From NCBI RefSeq assembly GCF_000721075.1, contig NZ_JOEQ01000022.1, positions 77,232-141,231 of the forward strand: a stretch of 64,000 bases of DNA. Reading direction: 5' to 3'. The notes under the pieces are model-generated. The model was given only the letters and a program-made list of their open reading frames with translations. It did no database searches and was not told the DNA's origin. Made by a program: the position numbers and the translations under genes. Positions 17,586-26,373 of the stretch are shown in pieces (position 1 is the first letter of the stretch; every line of letters begins with the position of its first letter). This stretch comes from Streptosporangium amethystogenes. Lineage in GTDB: Bacteria > Actinomycetota > Actinomycetes > Streptosporangiales > Streptosporangiaceae.

Positions 17586-20213
17586 TCAGGCCGCTCCGAT
17601 GGCGGAGAAGGACCAGCCCGTCGCACGGTGGAGCGCGTCGCCGGGCATCGACAACCTGGCGTCGCGCAGGGCCTCGGCCATGCTCAGGCCGCGCCGCAGC
17701 CCCTCGTGCAGGGCGAGCATCAGCGGTACCACGGCCTCGTCGTCGACCGGCACCGAGCTCGCCACGATCCCGGCCGTGCCCAGCGGCAGCAGCGCCGTGG
17801 CGAGGCCCAGCAGCTCGTTCGCGCCGACCGGCTGCAGCCTGCCGGAGTCGCAGCTGGACAGGAGGATCCGGTACGGAGCGCTGCGGAGTCGTTCGAGGTC
17901 GTGCACCGTGAGCGGGCCGTCGTCCATCCCCAGGGAGGAGAACATCGGGCTGTCGGAGCGGAAGGTGCCGTGCGCGGCGATGTGCGCGAGCCTGCTGCCG
18001 TCCAGCGCCGCGAGCACGGCCGAGGTGACCGCGGTGCCGTTCTCCAGCACCGTCGCCTCGCCGTACCTGGCTGCCAGGGGCGGGATCTCGGCACCGCCCG
18101 TCGCCAGCCCCGGGCCTCTGACCAGCACGACCCGATCCCGTGACGGCGACGGCTCGATCCGCCGGGCGTGGAGCCAGGCGCTCGCCGACGGCGACACGCT
18201 CAGCACCCGCGTACCCAGCGCGGGCAGCAGCGCCCAAGGCACGCCGTGCAGCCTGCCCGGCGGTACGACGACCACCGGCCCTTCCCCGAGGTGGCGCACC
18301 GCGGGGCCGAGCAGTGTCTCCTGGAGGCGGCGCCCGCCGGCTTCGAGGACGGGCAGCCTGGCCGCGGAGCCCCCGTACGCGATCCTGCTGAGACCCGCGC
18401 GGGCGTGGTCGGCGTCGATCGCCGCGTCGGCCAGCCGTCCCGCGGCGAACCTGCGCACCCGGCCCCGGCCGCAGAGCAGGACGTGCAGGTCGCCGTCGAC
18501 GGCGACGATCTCGATCAGCCACCCGTCACCGAGTTCGTCGAGCAGCAGGTCCACGTCGAAGCGGTGCCCGTCGGTGCCGCCCGCACCGCGCATCCGGAGC
18601 GTCCGGTCGCGGATCCCCTTCTCCAGCCGCCGCTGCTCGCGCTCCAGCGCGGGGGCCGGGCTGCCTTTCTGCCTCGCCGCCTCGATCCGGCTGCTGATCT
18701 CCCGGAAGGCCGTCACGTCGCGCAGCAGCTCGGGGTCGTCCGGCGGCCGGGTGGGCGGGACCGCCAGCACCGTGGCGCGCCAGCGCTCACTCCAGCCGAG
18801 GAACCGGCGGGGGCTCCCTCCTGCGAGGGTCGCCCGCTGCGCGAGCAGGGCCAGCTCCGCCCCCTGCGCGGTGGCCCGCGCTCGCAACTCCGAGGCGCCC
18901 AGTGTCATCCTGTACTCGTCCAGCAGGTCGAGACCCCGCCGGCAGGCGTCCAGCACGCCGCGGGTCCGCCCCGCGGCCGCAGCCCGCAGCGCCTGCGCCA
19001 CCCAACCGTCCACCCGGGCGAAGGCGGGACCGCGTGCCCTGCCCCTGGCCGCGGCGGCCAGGTGCCGTTCGGCGTCGGCGTCGGCGCCGAGGGCGAGGGC
19101 GGTGCGACCGGCCAGCAACGACGCCTGGACCGCCTCGGGGGCGCGCAGCTCCGCCAGCCGCAGCGCGACCGCGGCGGCGTCGCGTACCGAACGGCCGGAG
19201 ATCTCACCCGCCGCGAACCTGGCCTGGACCAGCACCAGCCGAGCGTGGGCCTGCCACCAGTCGCGGCGCTGACTGGAGAAGAGCCGGACGGCCGTGCCCG
19301 CGCGGACGATCGCCGCGTGCGGCTCGCCCACCGCGATCGCGGCCCGCGCGGCGATCAGGAGGAGTTCGGCGCCGCGGGTCGTCTGCCCTCCCGTACGGTT
19401 CAGCAGCTCCGTGGCGGCGTCGGCCTCCTCCAGCGCCTCGCGCGCCAGCCCGGCCGCCAGGAGCACCCCGCACCGCCGGATGTGCAGCACGAACATGGGC
19501 GTGCCGAGTGCCCGGTAACGGCTCGCGGCCTCGTCGAAGTGGTGCAGCGCCGCGGGGAGGTCACCGGACCTGAACGCCGCCAGCCCCCTGCTCTCCACCG
19601 CGTCGGCCTTGTCGTGCTCCTGGTCGGTGGTGTCCCACAGCAGCTCGGCGGCGACGAAGTCGGCCTCGGCCCGCTCCACGGCCCCCACGGCCAGGTGGAC
19701 CGTGGCCCTGAGGGTGAGCGCGCGGGCGGTCCAGATCGTGTCCTGTGCCCGGCGCAGGGCGGGGATGGCCCGGCGCAGGTCGTCGAGCGACTCACGGTGC
19801 CCGCCGAGGACCCACCAGGCGTAGCCGCGCCGAAACAGCGCGCGGGCGCCGGTGAGCCCGCCGCCCCTCTCGACCGCCGCCCCCAGCGCCGCCATCCCCT
19901 GCCTGGTGCGCCCCGCGTGGATGAGGGCGGCCCCCAGGGTCGACAGCACGTCCGTCTCGCGGTCCGCGGAGCCGGACCTGACCGCCAGCACACGGGCCCG
20001 CCGGAGATGGTCGATCGCCGTCGTGAGGTCGCCGAAGTCGCGCTGCCAGATGCCGATCACCTGGTGGGCGACGGAGGCGTCATGAAAGGAAGGGGCGCCC
20101 GCCAGCACGGCCCGCGCTCCGGCCAGCGCGTCGGCGGGACGGGCGAACAGCAGGGGCAACAGGTCGAGAGCATCTCCCACGGAAGGCGGGGTCCGCGGGC
20201 TTCCCCCGGTCAC
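17586..20213 (-). CDS. TPR-CHAT domain caspase-like protein
   Basis: 875 residues, cytosolic. Residues about 20-430 are helical tetratricopeptide-type repeats (for example DLTTAIDHLRRARVLA). The last 250 residues are a CHAT domain, a caspase-fold protease. The expected catalytic dyad is visible: His748 in IAAHGTF and Cys788 in SSCDSG. There is no signal peptide. Start is GTG 20213 with no ribosome site, probably leaderless. It is divergent from an operon of S8 protease, ECF sigma factor and small protein, a combination that recurs in actinobacteria and is regarded as a conflict or signalling module. Its substrate and trigger are not evident. Confidence 0.88.
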   Translation of the reverse strand: MTGGSPRTPPSVGDALDLLPLLFARPADALAGARAVLAGAPSFHDASVAHQVIGIWQRDFGDLTTAIDHLRRARVLAVRSGSADRETDVLSTLGAALIHAGRTRQGMAALGAAVERGGGLTGARALFRRGYAWWVLGGHRESLDDLRRAIPALRRAQDTIWTARALTLRATVHLAVGAVERAEADFVAAELLWDTTDQEHDKADAVESRGLAAFRSGDLPAALHHFDEAASRYRALGTPMFVLHIRRCGVLLAAGLAREALEEADAATELLNRTGGQTTRGAELLLIAARAAIAVGEPHAAIVRAGTAVRLFSSQRRDWWQAHARLVLVQARFAAGEISGRSVRDAAAVALRLAELRAPEAVQASLLAGRTALALGADADAERHLAAAARGRARGPAFARVDGWVAQALRAAAAGRTRGVLDACRRGLDLLDEYRMTLGASELRARATAQGAELALLAQRATLAGGSPRRFLGWSERWRATVLAVPPTRPPDDPELLRDVTAFREISSRIEAARQKGSPAPALEREQRRLEKGIRDRTLRMRGAGGTDGHRFDVDLLLDELGDGWLIEIVAVDGDLHVLLCGRGRVRRFAAGRLADAAIDADHARAGLSRIAYGGSAARLPVLEAGGRRLQETLLGPAVRHLGEGPVVVVPPGRLHGVPWALLPALGTRVLSVSPSASAWLHARRIEPSPSRDRVVLVRGPGLATGGAEIPPLAARYGEATVLENGTAVTSAVLAALDGSRLAHIAAHGTFRSDSPMFSSLGMDDGPLTVHDLERLRSAPYRILLSSCDSGRLQPVGANELLGLATALLPLGTAGIVASSVPVDDEAVVPLMLALHEGLRRGLSMAEALRDARLSMPGDALHRATGWSFSAIGAA

Positions 20214-20344
20214 GGATCGATGTTAGACGTGATGTGTTCGGAGCGTCCATGCCGCTGTGCTCGTACGCAGGGGTGTATCAACCGGGCGCCCCGCGGCTCC
20301 TAACCCATGGCGACGTGAGGAATCTCCGAGACAGGACAGTGAAC
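20214..20344. promoter_or_regulatory. Divergent promoter region of the CHAT/protease module
   Basis: 131 bp between the two divergent starts. On the reverse strand TAACAT lies 12 bp before the CHAT GTG, fitting a -10 box of a leaderless transcript. The rightward side has AGGA eight bases before the protease ATG. No clear palindrome was seen. Confidence 0.4.
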
Positions 20345-21793
20345 ATGGCACCAGACAGGTTCCAGGAACAGTTCGACCAGATCCAGGCGGCCATGGGAGA
20401 GGGGGTCGTGCTCGCGGCGGGCCCGGATGACTCGTCCAGTTTTCTCTATGAGAAGGGCTGTGTCCTCGCCAGGCGGGATGACGCCCCCGAGGTCACCCGG
20501 GCGATCCGGAGGGCGTTCCGCCGGGATCGCGGCAGTGACCGTGGCGTGGAGCTGCAGGAGGAGGAGAGCCCGAGCGGCGTGTTCAAGATCCTGGTCGGGC
20601 CTGTGGACCGTGCGGAGCGCTGGAGCGACCGGGACGTGTCGGACGCGTTGCGGGCCGTCGAGGAGCTGGAGCAGGCCAACGGCCGCCGGATGGTGTCCAG
20701 GAACCACATCGTGTCCATCGCGGTGAACTGCTGCCCCGGCGACGAGCCGGTACCCGTGGCCCGATACGGGCCGCCCAACCCGGCGGTGGTCAAGCGGGTC
20801 GCCGGCGCGACGGCCGGCCCGGTGTCCGTCCTGGTGATCGACACGGGACTGGTGGAGAACTACAGGTCGCACCCGTGGATGAGCCTCGTCGAGGGCGAGG
20901 GCAAGGAGATCGAGCTGGACTCCGAGGGGATACTCAAGCAGTACGTCGGTCACGGCACCTTCATCGCCGGGCTGATCAGCGCCGTCGCACCCAGCGCCGC
21001 CATCACGGTGAACGGGGCGCTCGTCAACGCGGGCGCCATCTCCGAGAAGTGCCTGGGTGACCTCCTGCTCGGGGAGATGCGGCCGTTGAACAGGTGGCCG
21101 GACATCATCAACCTGTCCGCGGGAACCCTGAGCACGGACTGCCAGGCGCTCATGGGGCTTGAGGACTTCATGCGGGAGCTGGTGACCAACCACCCGGAGA
21201 CACTGCTGGTGGCCGCGGCGGGGAACAACGGCAGCGACAAGCGGTTCTATCCCGCGGCCTACGCCGACGACCCCGACTACGCCGGCGCCGTCGTGTCGGT
21301 GGGCGCGCTGAGGAAGGACGGCCAGGACCGGGCCTGCTTCAGCGGTCACGGGCCGTGGGTGACGGCGTACGCTCCCGGGGAGCACCTGGTGAGCGCCTTC
21401 ACCGCGGTGGACGACACCCCGGTGCCCTACGACTACCAGCATTCGACCTACGACCACTGCCGGTACGGCTCCACCTACGACTGCACCTGCCAGTTCCCTC
21501 CGCACCGGGGCGAGCTCAGCGAGAAGATGGCGGCGTCGCCGAACGCGATCCGCGAACGCGTCAGGTTCGACGGGCTGGCGCAGTGGAGCGGCACCTCCTT
21601 CTCCGCGCCCCTGGTCGTCGGCATGATCGTCAATCACATGGTGCGGAACAACGTGACCGACTCCCGGCAGGCCGCCGCCGAGCTGCTGACCGCCCCCCTG
21701 TCCGGCAGGGGGGTGCAGGGCCTGACCGCCCCCACCCTCATCCCCTCCACCTGGACGCCGTCGAGCGTGCAAAGTGTCCCGGTCGCGCTCTGA
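20345..21793 (+). CDS. Cytosolic S8 (subtilisin-like) serine protease of the CHAT module
   Basis: 482 residues with no signal peptide. A 155-residue N-terminal region of unknown fold precedes the peptidase. The triad is intact: Asp166 (VLVIDTG), His203 (GHGTFIAG) and Ser418 (GTSFSAP), with the oxyanion Asn at 294/295 (AAGNNG). An insertion before the serine is rich in Cys and His (H366, H371, C372, C380, C382) and could bind metal or form disulfides. The ATG at 20345 follows AGGA by eight bases; earlier in-frame starts lack a ribosome site. First gene of a protease-sigma-small protein operon, divergent from the CHAT gene. Confidence 0.9.
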   Translation: MAPDRFQEQFDQIQAAMGEGVVLAAGPDDSSSFLYEKGCVLARRDDAPEVTRAIRRAFRRDRGSDRGVELQEEESPSGVFKILVGPVDRAERWSDRDVSDALRAVEELEQANGRRMVSRNHIVSIAVNCCPGDEPVPVARYGPPNPAVVKRVAGATAGPVSVLVIDTGLVENYRSHPWMSLVEGEGKEIELDSEGILKQYVGHGTFIAGLISAVAPSAAITVNGALVNAGAISEKCLGDLLLGEMRPLNRWPDIINLSAGTLSTDCQALMGLEDFMRELVTNHPETLLVAAAGNNGSDKRFYPAAYADDPDYAGAVVSVGALRKDGQDRACFSGHGPWVTAYAPGEHLVSAFTAVDDTPVPYDYQHSTYDHCRYGSTYDCTCQFPPHRGELSEKMAASPNAIRERVRFDGLAQWSGTSFSAPLVVGMIVNHMVRNNVTDSRQAAAELLTAPLSGRGVQGLTAPTLIPSTWTPSSVQSVPVAL

Positions 21794-21859
21794 AAACCGG
21801 TGCGGCCGCATCGGCCCTCCGTCGTACGATGACAGTCCCGAATGCAAGGGGACGTCACC

Positions 21860-22435
21860 GTGGATCGAGACTCGACCGGCACTCTCTTCCGCGCCGCGGT
21901 GGATGGGGAGACCGCGGCGTGGAAATCCCTGGTGGAGGGCCTCAGCCCGCTCGTGTGGTCCGTCGTGCGCGCCCACGGGCTGAGAGACGCGGACGCCCAG
22001 GAGGTCTACCAGACGACCTGGTTCCGGCTCGCGCAGAACCTCGCGCGGATCCGTGAGCCGGACCGGGTCGGGGCCTGGCTGGCCAGCACGGCGCGGAACG
22101 AGTGCGTCAAGGTGATCAGAACCGCTCGGCGGGTCTCGCCGAGCGACGACCCCGAGGTGTTCGACCGCGCCGCCGACGGTCGTACGCCCGAGCAGGCGGT
22201 GGTCGACGCCGAGGAGGCGTCGATGGAGCGGGAGCGGATGCGGGCCATGTGGCAGGCGTTCCAGGAACTGGGAGAGAACTGCCGGCGGCTGCTGCGCCTG
22301 CTCATGGCCTCGCCGCCGGTCAGCTACCAGGAGGTGTCGGCGACGCTCGGCATCGCCGTCGGGAGCATCGGGCCGATCAGACAGCGCTGCCTGCGGCGGC
22401 TGCGCGTCCTCCTCACGGAACGGGGCTTCCGATGA
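21860..22435 (+). CDS. ECF sigma factor of the CHAT/protease module
   Basis: 191 residues. Region 2 is at the N-terminal third (AWKSLVEGLSPLVWSVVR, DAQEVYQTTWFRLAQNL) and region 4 at the end (SYQEVSATLGIAVGSIGPIR), a standard two-domain ECF sigma. The GTG at 21860 follows AAGGGGA. It starts 66 bases after the protease stop and ends overlapping the next ATG, so it is co-transcribed with both. No anti-sigma factor is adjacent, so activity is probably controlled by one of the module's proteins or by transcription. Confidence 0.88.
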   Translation: MDRDSTGTLFRAAVDGETAAWKSLVEGLSPLVWSVVRAHGLRDADAQEVYQTTWFRLAQNLARIREPDRVGAWLASTARNECVKVIRTARRVSPSDDPEVFDRAADGRTPEQAVVDAEEASMERERMRAMWQAFQELGENCRRLLRLLMASPPVSYQEVSATLGIAVGSIGPIRQRCLRRLRVLLTERGFR

Positions 22436-22866
22436 GCGACGACGCGCTTGAGGCGGAGCTGCGCCGCGCCGTCGAGTTGTTCGATCCCGTTCCCTCCGAG
22501 CTCCTGCAGGTCGCCGTCGAGGCCTACGCGCTCCGCGCGCTCGACGCCGAGCTGGCCGAGCTGGTCTTCGACTCCCTCAGCGGGCCCTCACGGGTGCGGG
22601 GTGACAGGGCGCCGCGGATGCTGACCTTCCAGGTGGCGGAGCTGACCGTCGACCTGGAGGTCACCGTGACCGCCGACGGCGGGCGTGTGGTGGGCCAGCT
22701 GATGCCGCCGGGTCCCGCGGAGGTCGAGGTCCTCGGGCACCGTCCGGTGACGCTGGCCACCGACGAGCTGGGCAGGTTCGTCTACGACGACGTCCCCGCC
22801 GGGCCTTTCAGCCTCCGCTGTCACCTCGCGGGCGCGACCGTCGTCACCGAGTGGATCACCGTCTGA
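22432..22866 (+). CDS. Small protein with carboxypeptidase-regulatory-like beta-sandwich
   Basis: 144 residues, no signal peptide. A helical N-terminal part (ELLQVAVEAYALRALDAEL) leads into a beta-sandwich with the pattern GQLMPPG...DELGRFVYDDVPAGPFSL, close to the carboxypeptidase regulatory-like/SdrD-type fold. The ATG overlaps the sigma stop (ATGA). Proteins of this type accompany ECF sigma factors in CHAT/S8 neighbourhoods, where a regulator role toward the sigma factor is plausible but unproven. Confidence 0.7.
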   Translation: MSDDALEAELRRAVELFDPVPSELLQVAVEAYALRALDAELAELVFDSLSGPSRVRGDRAPRMLTFQVAELTVDLEVTVTADGGRVVGQLMPPGPAEVEVLGHRPVTLATDELGRFVYDDVPAGPFSLRCHLAGATVVTEWITV

Positions 22867-22983
22867 CCGCGGCTTCACGCGGGCGTCTGCGGGTACGCGG
22901 TCACCGGCGTGCGGCCCGCGCCGGGTCACCCCGGGTTTCGGTGCCCGGATGGGGGTAAGCGTCCTAATGACAAGGGGGGACCT

Positions 22984-23574
22984 ATGAGTGACCGCAAGGA
23001 CGTACCCGAACTGATGGGTGAGAACGACGTCGTGGACCTGCTGGTACGCCAGCACGTGATGATCAGGGATCTGTTCGACGAGGTGGAGAACGCTCCCGCG
23101 GGGCACCGGCGTGCCGAGGCGTTCCAGCGCCTGGTGCGGATGCTGGCCGTGCACGAGACCGCCGAGGAGGAGGTCGTGCATCCCTATGCGCGCCTCAAGA
23201 TCGAGGGCGGGGACAGCGTGGTCGACGAGCGCCTCAGTGAGGAGCGGGAGGCCAAGCAGATGCTCTCCGACCTGGAGAAGCTGGGCGCCGACCATCCCGA
23301 CTTCTCCGGACACCTGCAGGTCCTGCGGGCGGCGGTGCTGGCCCACGCCCACGCCGAGGAGCGCCACGAGTTTCCCCGGTTCCGCGCCCAGACGAGCGAG
23401 GCCGAACGCCGGGCCCTGGCCGCCGGGGTGAAGGCGGCCGAGGCGCTGGCGCCGACCCACCCGCATCCGGGCACCGAATCGGCGGTCAGGAACCTGCTGC
23501 TCGGGACACCGCTGGCGCTCGTGGACCGGACCCGCGACGTGATCCGCCAGGCCATGGGCGGGCACGGAAACTGA
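22984..23574 (+). CDS. Hemerythrin-domain (HHE) protein
   Basis: 196 residues of four-helix hemerythrin type. Metal ligands are visible as His24 (RQHVMIRDLFDEV), His57 with the HETAEEEVVHP helix, and the HAHAEERHEFPRF helix. Members bind a diiron centre and act in oxygen, NO or iron handling. The ATG follows a strong AAGGGGGGA ribosome site. It converges with the diiron-type enzyme gene 40 bases away, which may be a functional link or chance. Confidence 0.85.
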   Translation: MSDRKDVPELMGENDVVDLLVRQHVMIRDLFDEVENAPAGHRRAEAFQRLVRMLAVHETAEEEVVHPYARLKIEGGDSVVDERLSEEREAKQMLSDLEKLGADHPDFSGHLQVLRAAVLAHAHAEERHEFPRFRAQTSEAERRALAAGVKAAEALAPTHPHPGTESAVRNLLLGTPLALVDRTRDVIRQAMGGHGN

Positions 23575-23614
23575 GGTACGGGCCTCCCCCCGCCGGTACC
23601 ACCTGGTTCGGTCG

Positions 23615-24973
23615 TCACGGCCTCGCCGCGCCCACCTCCCGCAGTGACGGGACGCCGCGCCGCCACCGGCTCATGACGTGCTCGGCGAAGAGCCGATCCA
23701 GGGTCAGCGCGCAGGCCGCCCCGTACAGGACGTCACCGGCCCGCGAGGGGTGCTGCCGTACGAACCCGCCGCACATGTCGTGCGCGGCGGTCTGCGCGGG
23801 TACGGCGTCGGCCCGCACCTGCTCGTCGTAGAAACGGCTCGCCGCCTCGCCCGCCCCCAGCCTCCGCAGGCCCCTGGAGTAGCGGCGGTTGGGGACCGAG
23901 GAGGTCATCTCGGTGGCCGCCAGGTGACCGAGCAGCGCTCCGAGGTGGCGCCGGTGGAGCCCGAACAGCGACATCGTGTTGGAGACGGCCAGCGTGATCG
24001 CCGGGACTTGGTCGAGGTAGGCGCCGTAGGAGTCGTCCATGCCCAGCCGGCGCATGGTGGTCCGGAAAAGCGCGGAGTGCGTCCGCTCGACGCGCCCGCC
24101 GCCGTACCGGTCCATCTGGATCTCCACCAGCGCCGCCTTGGGGCGCCCGCTCAGCCGGGGGATCGCCCAGGTGTGCGGATCGGCCCCCTTCAGGTGGTGG
24201 ATCGACCGGTGCGCGACGAACTCGCGGAACTGCGCGAGGTCGGCCTGCCGCTGGAGGAATCCCGGCAGGTCGGGGCCGTCGACGGCGGCGGCCACCAGAT
24301 CGGTCAGGGCCTGGCTCAGGTGCTCGGGCCGCTGGGTGGGCGGACATGACACGGCCCGCGCCAGCCCCTCCTCGAACCGTGCCTCCAGGATCTCCCGCAC
24401 CTCCAGCAGCGAGGGGTTCCACTCCCACCGCTCGTCCACGCCCTCGAAGCCCCGGTGGTGCAGCTCGTAGCAGACGAAGAGCGCCAGCTGCACGTCCTCG
24501 TCCACGAGGACCGGGCCCGCGAAACGGGCGGGGAACGACAGCAGCGGGAGCGACAGGAGGCCGAAGCGGTGCGGTGGGTGTACCAGCCGTTCGAAGAGCA
24601 GGGCGCTGATCGGGCCCCGCGCGGCGGGCAGCGCCGGCAGGTCCAACGGGTCCGGGCGCTCGGCGGGCTTCGAGCGCTCCGGAGACTTCGCGGGCTTCAG
24701 GGATCCCGCGGGCTTCAGGGACCTCGGGGAGCCCGGGGGCTTCGTGGCACGTGACGGTCCGGGCCCGGGAGAGCTCAGCAGTCCGGGGAGACGCGGCTGC
24801 CCAGGAGACCTCGGCGGCTCCGGAGCCACCGAGAGATCCGGGTCCGCCGGGAACCCTGAAGCCGTCAGGGGCCCGCACGCGCCCCCGGGTGAGTCGTTCA
24901 CCGTGATGCCGCCGTCGTGAACGTCGGCGATGCGCCGCCCGTAGTGAGCGGACGCGTCAAACCCACGCGCCAT
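23615..24973 (-). CDS. Iron-containing redox enzyme family (haem-oxygenase-like) protein
   Basis: About 452 residues. The C-terminal 320 residues match the haem-oxygenase-like diiron 'iron-containing redox enzyme' pattern: FVCYELHHRGFEGVDE, EIQMDRYGGGRVERTHSALF and FYDEQVRADAVPAQTAAHDM supply the Glu/His/Asp ligands. The first 130 residues are low complexity and rich in Pro, Lys and Ser, with SLKPAGSLKPAKSPERSKPA. Start is tentatively the ATG at 24973, after GGGGGA. Related enzymes act in natural-product or lipid oxidation, but no biosynthetic genes surround it. Confidence 0.75.
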   Translation of the reverse strand: MARGFDASAHYGRRIADVHDGGITVNDSPGGACGPLTASGFPADPDLSVAPEPPRSPGQPRLPGLLSSPGPGPSRATKPPGSPRSLKPAGSLKPAKSPERSKPAERPDPLDLPALPAARGPISALLFERLVHPPHRFGLLSLPLLSFPARFAGPVLVDEDVQLALFVCYELHHRGFEGVDERWEWNPSLLEVREILEARFEEGLARAVSCPPTQRPEHLSQALTDLVAAAVDGPDLPGFLQRQADLAQFREFVAHRSIHHLKGADPHTWAIPRLSGRPKAALVEIQMDRYGGGRVERTHSALFRTTMRRLGMDDSYGAYLDQVPAITLAVSNTMSLFGLHRRHLGALLGHLAATEMTSSVPNRRYSRGLRRLGAGEAASRFYDEQVRADAVPAQTAAHDMCGGFVRQHPSRAGDVLYGAACALTLDRLFAEHVMSRWRRGVPSLREVGAARP

Positions 24974-25255
24974 GCGTCCCCCGTTCGATGCCCCTCGATC
25001 GGTCCGATGCCCACACCGAAGCCCTCGAAACACTCCCAAGATCACTCCTTCCTCTCGATGACCTGCAGAAACCACGAAATACATGGATATTTCGCGGGCG
25101 CACTCGCGAGAGCGGACGAGTACCGGGGCCGGAAACGGGCAGGCGACAACACCGAGACGGCACGACGCCGGGGCCATCCGGCGGAAAACCCGATGCCCCG
25201 GCGCGGGGGGACGGCGAAACGCCGGTCTCTCCGCACGGGAAGGTACGGTCAGCTC

Positions 25256-25711
25256 ATGTCCGAGCGCAGCATGCCGCACGACCTCGCCGCCTGGGCGTGC
25301 CCCCACGGGCAGGACGCTCGCCGGGGTTGCACGACCTGCTACGAGGAGTCGACCGACGGCGACCAGGCCCAGCCCTTCTGGGAGGTCGCCGCGTGGTTCA
25401 CCACCTCGCGGCCGATCCCGATAAGAACGCTCCAGGACGCGCACCACCACGACCGCCACTTCGCCCTCGACCAGCCGTCCACGCCGCTGGTCTACCTCCT
25501 GACCGGCCACGCCCGCGCGGGGGACAGCGTGCAGGCGATCGCGGGCGTCGTCGGTTTCCTGTTGCACAACCGGCACGTGGTGGCCGACTTCACCGTGACC
25601 GAGACCCGCGCCACCCGCCGCTCGCCCGGCACCCCCGGCGCGCCCAACGCGACCCGCCAGACCGACAAGTGGCTCCAGGACCCGCGCCGCCCCGACGGGC
25701 GCCTGCGGTGA
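25256..25711 (+). CDS. Hypothetical protein with Cys/His N-terminus
   Basis: 151 residues, no membrane segment. The first 40 residues contain CPHG and CTTC, a possible zinc site, followed by a histidine cluster (DAHHHDRHF). The C-terminal tail is basic and disordered. I do not recognise the family. The stop codon lies inside a perfect hairpin that probably terminates the transcript. It is divergent from the diiron-type enzyme gene. Confidence 0.6.
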   Translation: MSERSMPHDLAAWACPHGQDARRGCTTCYEESTDGDQAQPFWEVAAWFTTSRPIPIRTLQDAHHHDRHFALDQPSTPLVYLLTGHARAGDSVQAIAGVVGFLLHNRHVVADFTVTETRATRRSPGTPGAPNATRQTDKWLQDPRRPDGRLR

Positions 25712-25732
25712 AGGTGACCCTTCACCGCAGGC
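25701..25732 (+). terminator. Terminator overlapping the stop codon
   Basis: Perfect 14-bp arms (25701-25714, 25719-25732) around TGAC. The preceding gene's TGA (25709-25711) lies in the left arm. Confidence 0.75.
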
Positions 25733-25805
25733 GGTGCGCACGTGGGGTGAGCGATCCGTCCGGCTGCCACCCCGTGGATGACAGGTACGGAGAGAGTCCC
25801 TAAGC

Positions 25806-25824
25806 TCGACAACACCATTGTCGA
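25806..25824. promoter_or_regulatory. Operator-like dyad ahead of the MarR gene
   Basis: TCGACAA-5-TTGTCGA, a perfect 7-5-7 inverted repeat 21 bases before the start codon, placed to allow autorepression by the MarR protein. Confidence 0.65.
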
Positions 25825-25845
25825 AACAGTGAGGCGGAGACGATC

Positions 25846-26316
25846 GTGCCGGCCGACCCTCCGGGCTTCGAACTCCCGCTCAGGCTCTTCCTCGGCTTCC
25901 GGATGCTCATCGACGAGCTCCACGTGGAGCTCGCCCGCCAGGGACACCCCGACATGCGTCCGATGCATGGATTCGTCCTGCAGGCGATCGGCCCCGAGGG
26001 CACCACCGCCGTGGAGCTCGGCCGACGGCTGGGCGTCTCCAAGCAGGCGGCGGGCAAGACCGTGGACACCCTGGAGCACCTGGGCTACGTCGAGCGGCGC
26101 TCCGACCCGGGCGACGCCCGCCGCAAGATCGTGCGGCTCACCGAGCGGGGCGTCGACAGCCTCGCCCGGTCCGCGCGCATCTTCGAGGACCTGCGCGCCG
26201 GCTGGGCGAGGACCCTCGGTGAGGACCGCCTGCGCGCCCTGGAGTCCGACCTGCGCGCCATGACCGCGGGGGACGTCTTCCGGCTCGACGTCCCCGGCTG
26301 GTTCGGCGGCTACTGA
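25846..26316 (+). CDS. MarR-family regulator
   Basis: 156 residues. A winged helix (ELGRRLGVSKQAAGKTVDTL, EHLGYVERRSDPGDARRKIV) is flanked by dimerisation helices, a complete MarR fold. The GTG at 25846 follows GGAG. The inverted repeat upstream is its likely own site. No divergent or downstream target is obvious, because the next gene is convergent. Confidence 0.88.
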   Translation: MPADPPGFELPLRLFLGFRMLIDELHVELARQGHPDMRPMHGFVLQAIGPEGTTAVELGRRLGVSKQAAGKTVDTLEHLGYVERRSDPGDARRKIVRLTERGVDSLARSARIFEDLRAGWARTLGEDRLRALESDLRAMTAGDVFRLDVPGWFGGY

Positions 26317-26373
26317 CCGCCGCTCACCGGCCGGGAGGCCGAGTTGCCGGCCCGCTGGTCGGCGCGCCCGAGG

